Shown: positions 1 to 7,004 of the stretch, in pieces
Position numbering within the stretch: position 1 is the first letter of the stretch
Layout: the number at the start of each line of letters is the position of its first letter
NCBI GenBank assembly: GCA_036379395.1
Contig: DASVGR010000122.1
Coordinates: 1 to 11,540 of the forward strand
Direction of reading: 5' to 3'
Length of the DNA: 11,540 nucleotides
Origin: Oleiagrimonas sp036379395
Lineage (GTDB): Bacteria > Pseudomonadota > Gammaproteobacteria > Xanthomonadales > Rhodanobacteraceae
Made by a program: the position numbers and the translations under genes
Notes under the pieces: model-generated
What the model was told of the DNA's origin: nothing
Databases searched by the model: none
The model's input: only the letters and a program-made list of their open reading frames with translations

Positions 1-1899
1 ACCCGCAAGGGCATGGGCCAGATCACCGGCGCCGTGGTGGCCATCAGCGTGGTGCTGGCAGCCGTGTTCATACCGTCCGCGCTGCAGCCCGGCGCGAGCG
101 GCGTGATCTACAAGCAGTTTGCCCTGACCATCGCCATGTCGATGGGCTTTTCCGCCTTCCTCGCGCTGTCCTTCACGCCGGCGCTGTGTGCCAGCTTCCT
201 GCAGCCGGTGCACGAGCAGAAGAAGAACTTCATCTTCCGCAAGTTCAACTCCGCGTTTGCCAGCATCACCCGCACCTACGTCGGCCACGTCGGCCATGCG
301 GTCCATCATGCGCCGCGGTGGATGGTGGTTTTCGTGGTCGTTTCGGCGCTGGGCGGTTTCCTGTTCACCCTGCTGCCAGGGAGCTTCCTGCCCGAGGAGG
401 ACCAGGGCTACGTCATGATCAGCGCACAGCTGCCGCCTGGCGCCACGAAACAGCGGACGAGCCAGGTGATGGCGCAGGTGCGCAAGGTCCTGGACGACGA
501 TGGCGCGGTCAAGGGCATGCTGCAGATCGTCGGTTTCAGTTTCATGGGCTCCGGCGAGAACACCGCCATGTCGTTCATCCAGCTCAAGGACTACGCGGAT
601 CGCGACGTGACCGCGGCGCAGTTCATCGAACGCGCCAACCGCGAGCTGCGACAGATCCCGGATGCGCGGCTGGTGGTGACCAACGTACCGACCGTGCAGG
701 GCCTGGGTCAGTTCGGCGGCTTCGACATGTACCTGCAGGATCGTGCCGGGGCCGGTTTCGCGGCCCTGACGAAAGCGCAGAACACCCTGCTGGCCAAAGC
801 CGCGCAGAATCCGGCGCTGGCCAACGTGCGCCCCAACGGCCTGGCCGATGCGCCGCAGCTGAAGCTGGATGTCGACCGCACCCAGGCGCAATCCATGGGC
901 CTGTCGGTGAGCGACGTGTACAACGCCATCCAGCTGATGCTGGCGCCGGTGTACGTCAACGACTTCACCGCCGAGGGCCGCGTCAAGCGCGTCATCATGC
1001 AGGCGCAGGCACCCTATCGCATGGGGCCAAACGCGCTGTCGTACTTCTACACGCCCAGCGCCACGGCCAAGGATGCCGACGGCAATCCGCAGATGATCCC
1101 GCTGTCCAACGTGGTCAAGTCCACCTGGCTGTCCGAACCGCCGACCAAGGTGCGTTACAACGGCTTCTCGTCGATCGAGATCGTCGGCGCGGCCGCACCC
1201 GGCTACAGTTCCGGCCAGGCCATGAACGCCATGCAGCAGATCGTCGACAAGGACCTGCCGCCGGGCTTCGGCATCAGCTGGACTGGCGAGTCGTACCAGG
1301 AAATCGTCTCCGGCAACGCGGCGCCATTGCTGTTCGGCCTGTCGCTGATCGTGGCCTTCCTGTGCCTGGCCGCGTTGTATGAAAGCTGGTCGATTCCGAT
1401 CTCGGTGCTGCTGATCGTGCCGTTGGGCGTGCTTGGCGCCGTGCTGTTCACCATGCTGCGCGGCTTGCCCAACGACATCTACTTCAAGATCGGCCTGATC
1501 ACCATCATCGGACTGGCGGCCAAGAACGCCATCCTGATCATCGAGTACGCGGTATCCGAGCAGCATGCCGGACGCTCGTTGCGCGAGGCCGTGGTCGAAG
1601 CCGCGCGCCTGCGCTTCCGCCCGATCCTGATGACCTCGCTGGCCTTCATCCTCGGCGTGCTGCCGCTGGCCGTGTCCACTGGCGCCGGCGCCAACGCCCG
1701 TCACGCCATCGGCACCGGCGTCATCGGCGGCATGGTGTTTGCCACCTTCCTGGGCGTACTGATGGTGCCGGTGTTCTACGTCACCATCCGGCGCCTGCTG
1801 GGCGACAAGCTCGACACCACCGCGGGCGAACTGGCCGACAAGCCGTTCGAGCACGAGGCCGACGTCAACAGCCCCATCGGCAGCGACGGCCAGAAGTAA
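1..1899 (+). CDS. RND (HAE-1 family) multidrug efflux permease, C-terminal part
   Basis: Inner-membrane proton/drug antiporter subunit of a tripartite efflux pump (permease, periplasmic adaptor, outer-membrane channel). The frame is open from base 1, so the start is off the window; 632 residues are visible and align with about residue 433 to the end of E. coli AcrB, leaving roughly 430 missing. The fragment opens in the TRKxMGQI segment that follows AcrB TM4. It has the second periplasmic porter/docking half (LPEEDQG near bases 389-409; switch-loop-like FSFMGSGEN near 535-561, keeping two Phe where AcrB has F615 and F617) and then TM8-TM12. The relay Lys of AAKNAIL (visible residue 508, AcrB K940) and the equivalents of R971 and T978 (visible residues 538 and 545) are present; the two TM4 aspartates lie outside the window. 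The adaptor gene is expected upstream. The family call is firm; the exact pump and its substrates cannot be named. Confidence 0.95.
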   Translation, partial: TRKGMGQITGAVVAISVVLAAVFIPSALQPGASGVIYKQFALTIAMSMGFSAFLALSFTPALCASFLQPVHEQKKNFIFRKFNSAFASITRTYVGHVGHAVHHAPRWMVVFVVVSALGGFLFTLLPGSFLPEEDQGYVMISAQLPPGATKQRTSQVMAQVRKVLDDDGAVKGMLQIVGFSFMGSGENTAMSFIQLKDYADRDVTAAQFIERANRELRQIPDARLVVTNVPTVQGLGQFGGFDMYLQDRAGAGFAALTKAQNTLLAKAAQNPALANVRPNGLADAPQLKLDVDRTQAQSMGLSVSDVYNAIQLMLAPVYVNDFTAEGRVKRVIMQAQAPYRMGPNALSYFYTPSATAKDADGNPQMIPLSNVVKSTWLSEPPTKVRYNGFSSIEIVGAAAPGYSSGQAMNAMQQIVDKDLPPGFGISWTGESYQEIVSGNAAPLLFGLSLIVAFLCLAALYESWSIPISVLLIVPLGVLGAVLFTMLRGLPNDIYFKIGLITIIGLAAKNAILIIEYAVSEQHAGRSLREAVVEAARLRFRPILMTSLAFILGVLPLAVSTGAGANARHAIGTGVIGGMVFATFLGVLMVPVFYVTIRRLLGDKLDTTAGELADKPFEHEADVNSPIGSDGQK

Positions 1900-1903
1900 G
1901 CGG

Positions 1904-1970
1904 CATCCGCCTGGCCACGGACGGCCAAGCATTCCGCTCCTGCGGCCGGCAACCGCCGGCCATGCGGATG
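1904..1970. other. Inverted repeats able to form a three-way junction after the efflux gene
   Basis: Five bases after the efflux permease stop, CATCCGC (1904-1910) pairs perfectly with GCGGATG (1964-1970). It encloses two further perfect stems: TGGCC/GGCCA (1912-1916 with 1923-1927, loop of 6) and GGCCGGC/GCCGGCC (1944-1950 with 1955-1961, loop AACC). Together they could close a three-armed fold. No T-run follows, so it is not a standard intrinsic terminator. It may be a transcription end signal, an mRNA 3' stabilising structure or a REP-like element; the sequence does not decide. The pairing is seen directly; the function is inference. Confidence 0.5.
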
Positions 1971-1974
1971 TCCC

Positions 1975-1996
1975 GGCCTTGTCGCAGGGCAAGGCC
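1975..1996. other. Stem-loop just upstream of the acyltransferase promoter
   Basis: GGCCTTG (1975-1981) and CAAGGCC (1990-1996) form a perfect 7-base-pair stem, extendable by a T-G and a C-G pair to a GCAG loop. It sits between the three-armed repeat and the putative -10 box at 2014, covering the place where a -35 element would lie. It could belong to the 3' end of the efflux transcript or be an operator-like site. No T-run follows it. Confidence 0.4.
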
Positions 1997-2013
1997 AGTG
2001 CCTCCCACGCGCC

Positions 2014-2019
2014 TACAAT
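2014..2019 (+). promoter_or_regulatory. Putative -10 box, leaderless start of the acyltransferase gene
   Basis: TACAAT (5 of 6 matches to TATAAT) ends 6 bases before the ATG at 2026. No Shine-Dalgarno sequence precedes that ATG, and a transcript initiated from this hexamer would start at or within a base or two of it. No good -35 match is seen at 16-18 bases. The same arrangement precedes the genes at 3982 and 7579. Confidence 0.5.
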
Positions 2020-2025
2020 GGGCGC

Positions 2026-3165
2026 ATGCTCACCACGCACTTTCATGACCGCCTCGACGCCATCGACGCCGCGGCCTGGGATGCACTGCGTCCGGACGGC
2101 AATCCATTCATCAGCCACGCATTTCTGGCCGGCCTGGAACATCACGGCTGCATCCACCGCGAATGGGGCTGGCAGGCGCACCACCTGACCTTGCACGACG
2201 GCGGCAAACTCATCGCCGCCGCGCCGCTGTACCTCAAGGACAACTCGCACGGCGAATACGTGTTTGACTGGAGCTGGGCCGACGCCTGGGAACGCGCCGG
2301 CGGCGACTATTACCCCAAGCTGCTCAACGCCGTGCCCTACTCGCCCGTCGTCGGTCCGCGTCTTTTGGCCGGCCGTGGCGAACGCACAGCCGGGCTTCGC
2401 CGTGCGCTGGTGCAGGCCATCGGCGAGGAAACCCGCCGGCTGGGTTTGTCGTCAGCGCACGCCAACTTTCTTCCCGACGACGAACTGGCCGCCTTCGACG
2501 GGCATTGGCTGTCACGCTTTGACTGGCAATACCACTGGCACAACCGTGGCTATCGCGATTTCGAGGATTTTCTGGCCACCTTGCGCCACAAGAAGCGCAA
2601 GAACATCCGCCACGAACGCGCCAGCGTGACGGCCGCCGGCATCGATTGCCGCATGCAACGCGGCGACAGCCTTGACGACGATACCTGGCGCACCATCCAC
2701 GCGCTGTACCTGCACACGTTCGCGACCAAGCGCAACCATGCCACGCTGACATTGGCGTTCTTTCGCCACTTGGCGGCGACACTTGGCGACCATGTGCAAG
2801 TGGCGCTGGCGCGGCGCGACGGGCAGATCATCGCCATGGCCCTGTTCCTGCGCAGCGACGGCACGCTGTACGGCCGCTACTGGGGCGCGCGCGAATACGC
2901 GCCGGACCTGCATTTCGAGCTGTGCTACTACCAGGCCATCGAATACGCCATCGCCCACCACCTGGCGCGCATCGAGCCGGGTGCGCAAGGCGAGCACAAG
3001 CTGGCGCGCGGCTTTGTCCCGGTGCGCACGCATTCGCGGCATTATCTGGTCAACACGGCGTTCCGCGCGGCCGTGGCGGCTGCCCTGGCCGAGGAAGATG
3101 CCGCCGTCGCGGCCTGGGGCGCGCAACTGGCCGCGCATTCGCCCTATCTTGAAGACCATCCATGA
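2026..3165 (+). CDS. FemAB-like / COG3146 (DUF482) predicted N-acyltransferase
   Basis: A 379-residue protein of the COG3146 family (Pfam 'FemAB_like', formerly DUF482), with a GNAT-type fold related to the FemABX aminoacyl transferases. The substrate is unknown for most members; an acyl or aminoacyl transfer to an amine is implied by the fold only. Family hallmarks visible are the N-terminal NPFISHAFLAGLE stretch, a YSPVVGPRLL segment near residue 105, the basic KKRKNIRHER helix near residue 190, and the C-terminal EPGAQGEHKLARGF motif at residues 317-330 followed by the RTHSRHYL tail. Length is normal and no signal peptide is seen, so it is probably cytoplasmic. The ATG at 2026 was chosen because a -10-like TACAAT precedes it and the N-terminus fits the family. 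Its TGA overlaps the aat ATG by 4 bases (ATGA), suggesting translational coupling and a possible link through aminoacyl transfer. Confidence 0.88.
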   Translation: MLTTHFHDRLDAIDAAAWDALRPDGNPFISHAFLAGLEHHGCIHREWGWQAHHLTLHDGGKLIAAAPLYLKDNSHGEYVFDWSWADAWERAGGDYYPKLLNAVPYSPVVGPRLLAGRGERTAGLRRALVQAIGEETRRLGLSSAHANFLPDDELAAFDGHWLSRFDWQYHWHNRGYRDFEDFLATLRHKKRKNIRHERASVTAAGIDCRMQRGDSLDDDTWRTIHALYLHTFATKRNHATLTLAFFRHLAATLGDHVQVALARRDGQIIAMALFLRSDGTLYGRYWGAREYAPDLHFELCYYQAIEYAIAHHLARIEPGAQGEHKLARGFVPVRTHSRHYLVNTAFRAAVAAALAEEDAAVAAWGAQLAAHSPYLEDHP

Positions 3166-3896
3166 AACCGTTGCCCATCCCCTGGATCGAACCCGGTTCG
3201 GCGCCGGTTTTCCCGCCGGCCACGCAGGCTTTGCACGATCCCAACGGACTGCTGGCACTGGGCGGCGACCTCACGTCCACGCGCCTGCTGGAAGCCTACC
3301 GGCACGGCATTTTTCCGTGGTACGGGCGCGACGAGCCGATCCTGTGGTGGTCGCCCGATCCGCGTTGCGTGTTCGCCACCGACGGCGTGCACGTCAGCCA
3401 TCGCCTGCGCCGCGATCTGCACCGCAGCACCTGGTCGATCACCATCGATCGCGCGTTCGTCGAGGTGATGCGCGCCTGCGCCGCGCCGCGCGCCGGCCAG
3501 AGCGGCGGCACGTGGATCATCGACGAAATGGTCGACGCCTACGGCGCGCTGCACCGGCAAGGCCACGCGCACAGCATCGAGGTGTGGGACGGTGCGCGTC
3601 TGGTCGGTGGCTTGTACGGCGTGGCCGTGGGCCGGCTGTTTTGCGGCGAATCCATGTTCAGCGCCGCTGCCGGCGGTTCCAAGGCTGCGCTGGCGTGCCT
3701 GGCGCACCTGCTGCACGGTTGGAACATGCCGCTGCTGGATGCGCAGGTCGGCAATCCGCACCTGTACCGCATGGGCGCGCACGACATGCCGCGTGCCGCG
3801 TTTTTGGCGCAGGTCACGCGCCTGGTGACCGCGCGCCCGGCCGCCGACGCGTTTCGGGTGGACGGTGCCTTGCCGGTTGGCAGCTTCGCGTTTTGA
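3162..3896 (+). CDS. aat: Leucyl/phenylalanyl-tRNA--protein transferase
   Basis: Transfers Leu or Phe from aminoacyl-tRNA to the N-terminal Arg or Lys of proteins, creating a primary N-degron read by ClpS-ClpAP; cytoplasmic. At 244 residues it is close to E. coli Aat (234). Diagnostic segments in order are DPNGLLALGGDLTSTRLLEAY (residues 26-46), the GIFPWY and WWSPDPRCV block (49-70), GHAHSIEVW (134-142), GxLFCGESMFS (157-167) and LLDAQVGNPHLYRMGA (191-206). The catalytic triad equivalents of E. coli E156, D186 and Q188 are present as E163, D193 and Q195. The start is fixed by the family N-terminus (PIPWIEPGSAPVFPP) and by the 4-base overlap with the preceding stop; no separate ribosome binding site is seen, so translation is probably coupled. 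Identification is secure. Confidence 0.97.
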   Translation: MKPLPIPWIEPGSAPVFPPATQALHDPNGLLALGGDLTSTRLLEAYRHGIFPWYGRDEPILWWSPDPRCVFATDGVHVSHRLRRDLHRSTWSITIDRAFVEVMRACAAPRAGQSGGTWIIDEMVDAYGALHRQGHAHSIEVWDGARLVGGLYGVAVGRLFCGESMFSAAAGGSKAALACLAHLLHGWNMPLLDAQVGNPHLYRMGAHDMPRAAFLAQVTRLVTARPAADAFRVDGALPVGSFAF

Positions 3897-3969
3897 GCTT
3901 CCGGACCGGCCGCCCGAACCGGCTCTGAAGACACGCCCGGCCACGCCGCGCGAACGTCCATGCAACCGT

Positions 3970-3975
3970 TAGACT
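3970..3975 (+). promoter_or_regulatory. Putative -10 box, leaderless start of the cls gene
   Basis: TAGACT (4 of 6 matches to TATAAT, including the conserved TA and final T) ends 6 bases before the ATG at 3982, with only GGCCCC between and no Shine-Dalgarno sequence. The spacing is identical to that before the gene at 2026. No convincing -35 box is present in this GC-rich spacer. Confidence 0.42.
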
Positions 3976-3981
3976 GGCCCC

Positions 3982-5424
3982 ATGCCGCACGCGTCGTCCG
4001 CCAATCCCTTGCCCCGCGTTCTTGCCGAGCGCGCGTTCAGTCGCGCGGCCGGTGCGCCTTTGGTCGGCGGCAACCGCATCGACCTGCTGATCGACGCCAA
4101 GGCGCATTTCGACGCCTGGCTGGCCGCCATCGAAGACGCCAAACGGCAGATCCTGCTGGAAAACTACATCATCCGCGACGACGCCACCGGGCGCGCATTC
4201 CGCGACGCGCTGGCCGCGCGCGCGCGTGACGGCGTGCGCGTGTGCGTCATCCGCGACTGGCTGGGTTGTCTCGGCCTGTCGCGCCACGCGTTCTGGAAAC
4301 CACTGCTGGCCGCCGGCGGCGAAGTGCGCGTATACGGACCGCCGCAGCCGTTGCGCCCGCTCACCTTCGTCAGCCGCGACCACCGCAAGACGCTGGTCGT
4401 GGACGACGCGGTCGGCTTTTTGTCCGGCGTGTGCCTGAGCGCGCAATGGCTGGGCCATCCGGAGCGCAGCGTGGCGCCGTGGCGCGATACCGGCGTCGCT
4501 TTGCGCGGCCCGGCCCTGGCCGATCTGCAACAGGCCTTTGCCGACAACTGGGCGACACTTGGTCCCGCCTTGCCGGACGATGCCGTCACCGACGCCAGCC
4601 ATTTGCGCGCGGCCGGATCGCAAGCCTTGCGCGTCATCGCCACGCATCCCAACACCGCCAGCGTGTACCGGCTGGACCAGCTGATCGCGGCCATGGCCCA
4701 TCGCACCCTGTGGCTGACCGACGCCTACTTCGTCGGCGTGGCGCCCTACGTGCAGGCGCTGGCGGCTGCGGCGCGGGACGGCGTGGACGTGCGCCTGCTG
4801 GTGCCGGGTTCCAGCGACATCGGCGCCGTCGCCAGCCTGTCGCGTGCCGGCTACCGCCCGTTGCTGGAAGCCGGCGTGCGCGTGTTCGAATGGAATGGCT
4901 CGATGCTGCACGCCAAGACCGCCGTGGCCGACGGCCGCTGGGCGCGCGTGGGTTCATCCAACCTCAACCTGGCCAGCTGGCTGGGCAATTGCGAACTGGA
5001 CGTGGCCGTCGAGGACGGCGCGTTTGCCGCGCACATGCAGGCACAATACGAAGCCGACCTCACGCAGGCCACCGAAATCGTCCTTGCGCCGCGCCGCCAT
5101 CGCCACGGCACGCGCGTGCACGGCGGACGCCACCCCGAACCGCAGGCACATGGCCGCGGCAGCAGCGGTCGTGCCGCGGCCGGTGCGTTGCGTCTGGCCA
5201 ACACCGTCGGCGCGGCTCTGACCCATCGCCGCGTGCTGGGCCAGGCCGAGTCGACACCGTTGTCTGTCGGTGCCATCGTGCTGCTGGCACTGGGCATTCT
5301 CGGCCTGCTCTGGCCGGCCGTCCTTGGTTGGCCGCTGGCGGTGATCGCGCTGTGGATGGCGGCCAGCCTGGCCTCCCGCTGGTGGTCGCTGCGCCGCCGC
5401 GTCCGCCCCAACGAAAACGATTGA
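3982..5424 (+). CDS. ClsB-like cardiolipin synthase (phospholipase D family) with C-terminal membrane segment
   Basis: A 480-residue PLD-superfamily protein with two HKD catalytic motifs: H134-x-K136-x4-D141 and H310-x-K312-x4-D317, the second followed by the GSSNLN element at 324-329. Such enzymes join two phosphatidyl groups to make cardiolipin at the inner membrane. Like E. coli ClsB it has no N-terminal transmembrane helices (the usual ClsA pair is missing); the protein begins directly with the NRIDLLIDAKAHFDAWLAAI domain. After the second PLD domain comes a His/Arg/Gly-rich linker (about 371-400) and then a hydrophobic hairpin at about 427-465, ending in a basic tail. The ATG at 3982 has a TAGACT box just upstream. 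xseA begins 7 bases after the stop, so the two are probably co-transcribed. Cardiolipin synthase is the best call; other PLD phosphatidyltransferases cannot be excluded. Confidence 0.85.
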   Translation: MPHASSANPLPRVLAERAFSRAAGAPLVGGNRIDLLIDAKAHFDAWLAAIEDAKRQILLENYIIRDDATGRAFRDALAARARDGVRVCVIRDWLGCLGLSRHAFWKPLLAAGGEVRVYGPPQPLRPLTFVSRDHRKTLVVDDAVGFLSGVCLSAQWLGHPERSVAPWRDTGVALRGPALADLQQAFADNWATLGPALPDDAVTDASHLRAAGSQALRVIATHPNTASVYRLDQLIAAMAHRTLWLTDAYFVGVAPYVQALAAAARDGVDVRLLVPGSSDIGAVASLSRAGYRPLLEAGVRVFEWNGSMLHAKTAVADGRWARVGSSNLNLASWLGNCELDVAVEDGAFAAHMQAQYEADLTQATEIVLAPRRHRHGTRVHGGRHPEPQAHGRGSSGRAAAGALRLANTVGAALTHRRVLGQAESTPLSVGAIVLLALGILGLLWPAVLGWPLAVIALWMAASLASRWWSLRRRVRPNEND

Positions 5425-5431
5425 ATCACGC

Positions 5432-6775
5432 ATGCCTGTCAGCTCACCCAACACGCCCGTCCTCACGCCGTCCTCGCTGAACCGCCTGGTGCGCGACCTG
5501 CTGGCCGACGCCCTGCCGCAAGTGTGGGTGGAAGGCGAGTTGTCCAACGTGGCGCGGCCGGCCTCCGGGCACCTGTATTTCACGCTCAAGGACGCACGCG
5601 CGCAGATCCGTTGCGCCATGTTCCGCTCGCAGGCCATGACGCTGCACTTTCGTCCCGCCGACGGTACGCAGGTACTGCTGCGCGCCCGTGTCGGCATCTA
5701 CGAGGCGCGCGGCGATTACCAGCTGGTCGTCGAACACATGGAAGAAGCCGGCGAAGGCGCGCTGCGGCGGCAATTCGAGGAACTCAAGGCGCGCCTGGCC
5801 GCCGAAGGGCTGTTCGACGCCGCGCTCAAGAAGCCCCTGCCGCGTTTCGCGCGCCGCATCGGCGTGATCACGTCAGCCACCGGCGCGGCCATCCGCGACG
5901 TGCTGAGCGTGCTGTCGCGACGTTTTCCGCTGGCGCGCGTGGACGTGCTTCCAGTGCCGGTGCAAGGCAAGGAATCGCCGCCGGCCATCGCCGCGATGCT
6001 GGCCCGGGCCAACCGCGCGGCCGTCCACGACGTGCTGCTGGTGACGCGCGGCGGCGGCTCGCTGGAAGACTTGATGGGCTTCAACGACGAAGCGGTGGCG
6101 CGCGCCATCCACGCCAGCGTCATTCCGGTGGTATCGGCCGTCGGCCACGAGGTCGATTTCACCATCAGCGATTTCGTCGCCGACCTGCGTGCGCCCACGC
6201 CGTCGGCCGCCGCCGAACTGCTTGTGCCGGACGGCGCCGAGCTGATGCAGCTTTTGACGCAGCGGCGCGCCCGGCTGACGCATCTTGCGCAACGCCGGCT
6301 GGAAAATGCCGGGCAACATATCGACCACCTCATGGCGCGCCTGCAATCGCAGCGTCCGCAGGCGCGACTGGCACAGGGCCGCGAGCGTCTGCACCATCTG
6401 CATGCCGTGCTGGTGCAACGTGCGCGCCAGCAACTCGGCCTGCGCCAGTCGTGCGTGGCACAACTGCAAGTACGCCTGGCCGCACAACATCCGCACCAGC
6501 AACTGACATCATTGCAACGCGGTACCAGCGAGCTGCAACGCCGCCTGCACGCCGCGATGCAGCATCGCCTCGGGCACCAGCGCACCGCGTTGAATGCCAC
6601 GGCGCGCGCACTGCACGCGGTCAGCCCGCTGGCCACACTGGAACGCGGCTACGCCATCGTGTTCGATGCCGAAGGCCGCGTGCTGCGCTCCACCGCCAGC
6701 GTGGCCAAGGGTGACGTGCTCACGGCCCGACTGGCCGACGGCAGCATGCGGATCACACGCACCGACCAGCCATAA
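5432..6775 (+). CDS. xseA: Exodeoxyribonuclease VII large subunit
   Basis: Catalytic subunit of exonuclease VII, which with several copies of XseB degrades single-stranded DNA from both ends in mismatch repair and damage processing; cytoplasmic. At 447 residues it matches the family (E. coli 456). The N-terminal OB-fold is at about residues 10-105 (VWVEGELSNVARPASGHLYF at 31-50). The nuclease domain follows with IGVITSATGAAIRDVL (143-158; D156 matches catalytic D155 of E. coli), RGGGSLEDLMGFNDE (206-220), SAVGHEVDFTISDFVADLRAPTPSAAAELL (235-264), and then a long Gln/Arg-rich helical region (about 270-390) that holds XseB in the known complex. The C-terminus has the LERGYAIV element. No clear ribosome binding site precedes the ATG, which lies 7 bases after the cls stop. 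No xseB is in this window. Confidence 0.97.
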   Translation: MPVSSPNTPVLTPSSLNRLVRDLLADALPQVWVEGELSNVARPASGHLYFTLKDARAQIRCAMFRSQAMTLHFRPADGTQVLLRARVGIYEARGDYQLVVEHMEEAGEGALRRQFEELKARLAAEGLFDAALKKPLPRFARRIGVITSATGAAIRDVLSVLSRRFPLARVDVLPVPVQGKESPPAIAAMLARANRAAVHDVLLVTRGGGSLEDLMGFNDEAVARAIHASVIPVVSAVGHEVDFTISDFVADLRAPTPSAAAELLVPDGAELMQLLTQRRARLTHLAQRRLENAGQHIDHLMARLQSQRPQARLAQGRERLHHLHAVLVQRARQQLGLRQSCVAQLQVRLAAQHPHQQLTSLQRGTSELQRRLHAAMQHRLGHQRTALNATARALHAVSPLATLERGYAIVFDAEGRVLRSTASVAKGDVLTARLADGSMRITRTDQP

Positions 6776-6778
6776 AAA

Positions 6779-6803
6779 GGCTTCACGCCGTTTTCGGCAA
6801 GCC
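6779..6803 (-). terminator. Possible hairpin terminator just after xseA (T-run on the minus strand)
   Basis: GGCTT (6779-6783) pairs with AAGCC (6799-6803), and inside it GCCG (6787-6790) pairs with CGGC (6795-6798) around a TTTT loop, with a 3-base bulge CAC on one side. Five As (6774-6778) precede the stem, so the minus strand reads hairpin then TTTTT. The plus strand, on which xseA and the next gene lie, has no T-run after the stem. It may weakly end the xseA transcript or stop antisense transcription entering xseA. The remaining 6804-6985 spacer shows nothing I can name. Confidence 0.35.
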
Positions 6804-6951
6804 GAACTCGACATGAATCCCGCCACATTGATTGGCGCGGCATGGTCAACGCCTCGCCCGGCCAAGGCGTTCTTGCCTCCATCGTTTGCCCATGCAAAAC
6901 CACGCCATGGGCAATCGTCGCACCGCTTTCCGGCAGGCCAGAACCACTTGC

Positions 6952-7004
6952 CATGCCATGCGGTCCGCCTTATCCGGGCTTTCCAAACGAGGTCATGCCA
7001 TGCG
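6952..7004 (+). repeat. 11-base direct repeat around the Spy-like gene start
   Basis: CATGCCATGCG occurs at 6952-6962 and again at 6994-7004, exactly 42 bases apart and in the same reading frame. The second copy contains the chosen start codon at 7000; the first contains an in-frame ATG at 6958 that lacks a good ribosome binding site. This may be a small local duplication or coincidence. Confidence 0.4.
6989..6992 (+). promoter_or_regulatory. Ribosome binding site deciding the Spy-like gene start
   Basis: GAGG lies 7 bases before the ATG at 7000. It is the clearest Shine-Dalgarno sequence before any gene in the window, and it selects this start over the in-frame upstream ATGs at 6832, 6892, 6907 and 6958. 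Confidence 0.65.

Noticed and set aside
3898..3930. Possible terminator after aat (CTTC ... GAAG with CCGG repeats inside)
   Set aside because: The pairing is short and poorly stacked, the CCGG words are self-complementary and common at this GC content, and no T-run follows.
3814..4911. Long minus-strand open frame of about 365 codons opposite aat and cls
   Set aside because: It is a compositional shadow rich in Arg, Gln, Ala and Gly, antisense to two recognised enzymes and without an initiation signal.
5421..5426. TTGAAT as a fourth leaderless-type -10 box before xseA
   Set aside because: It lacks the TA at positions 1-2 and the spacing is 5 rather than 6-7 bases; xseA lies 7 bases after the cls stop and is more simply read as co-transcribed.
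6832..6999. Upstream in-frame extension of the Spy-like gene starting at ATG 6832 (56 extra residues)
   Set aside because: The extension is Arg-rich, has no ribosome binding site, and would bury the clear signal peptide that begins at 7000, where a GAGG site lies 7 bases upstream.
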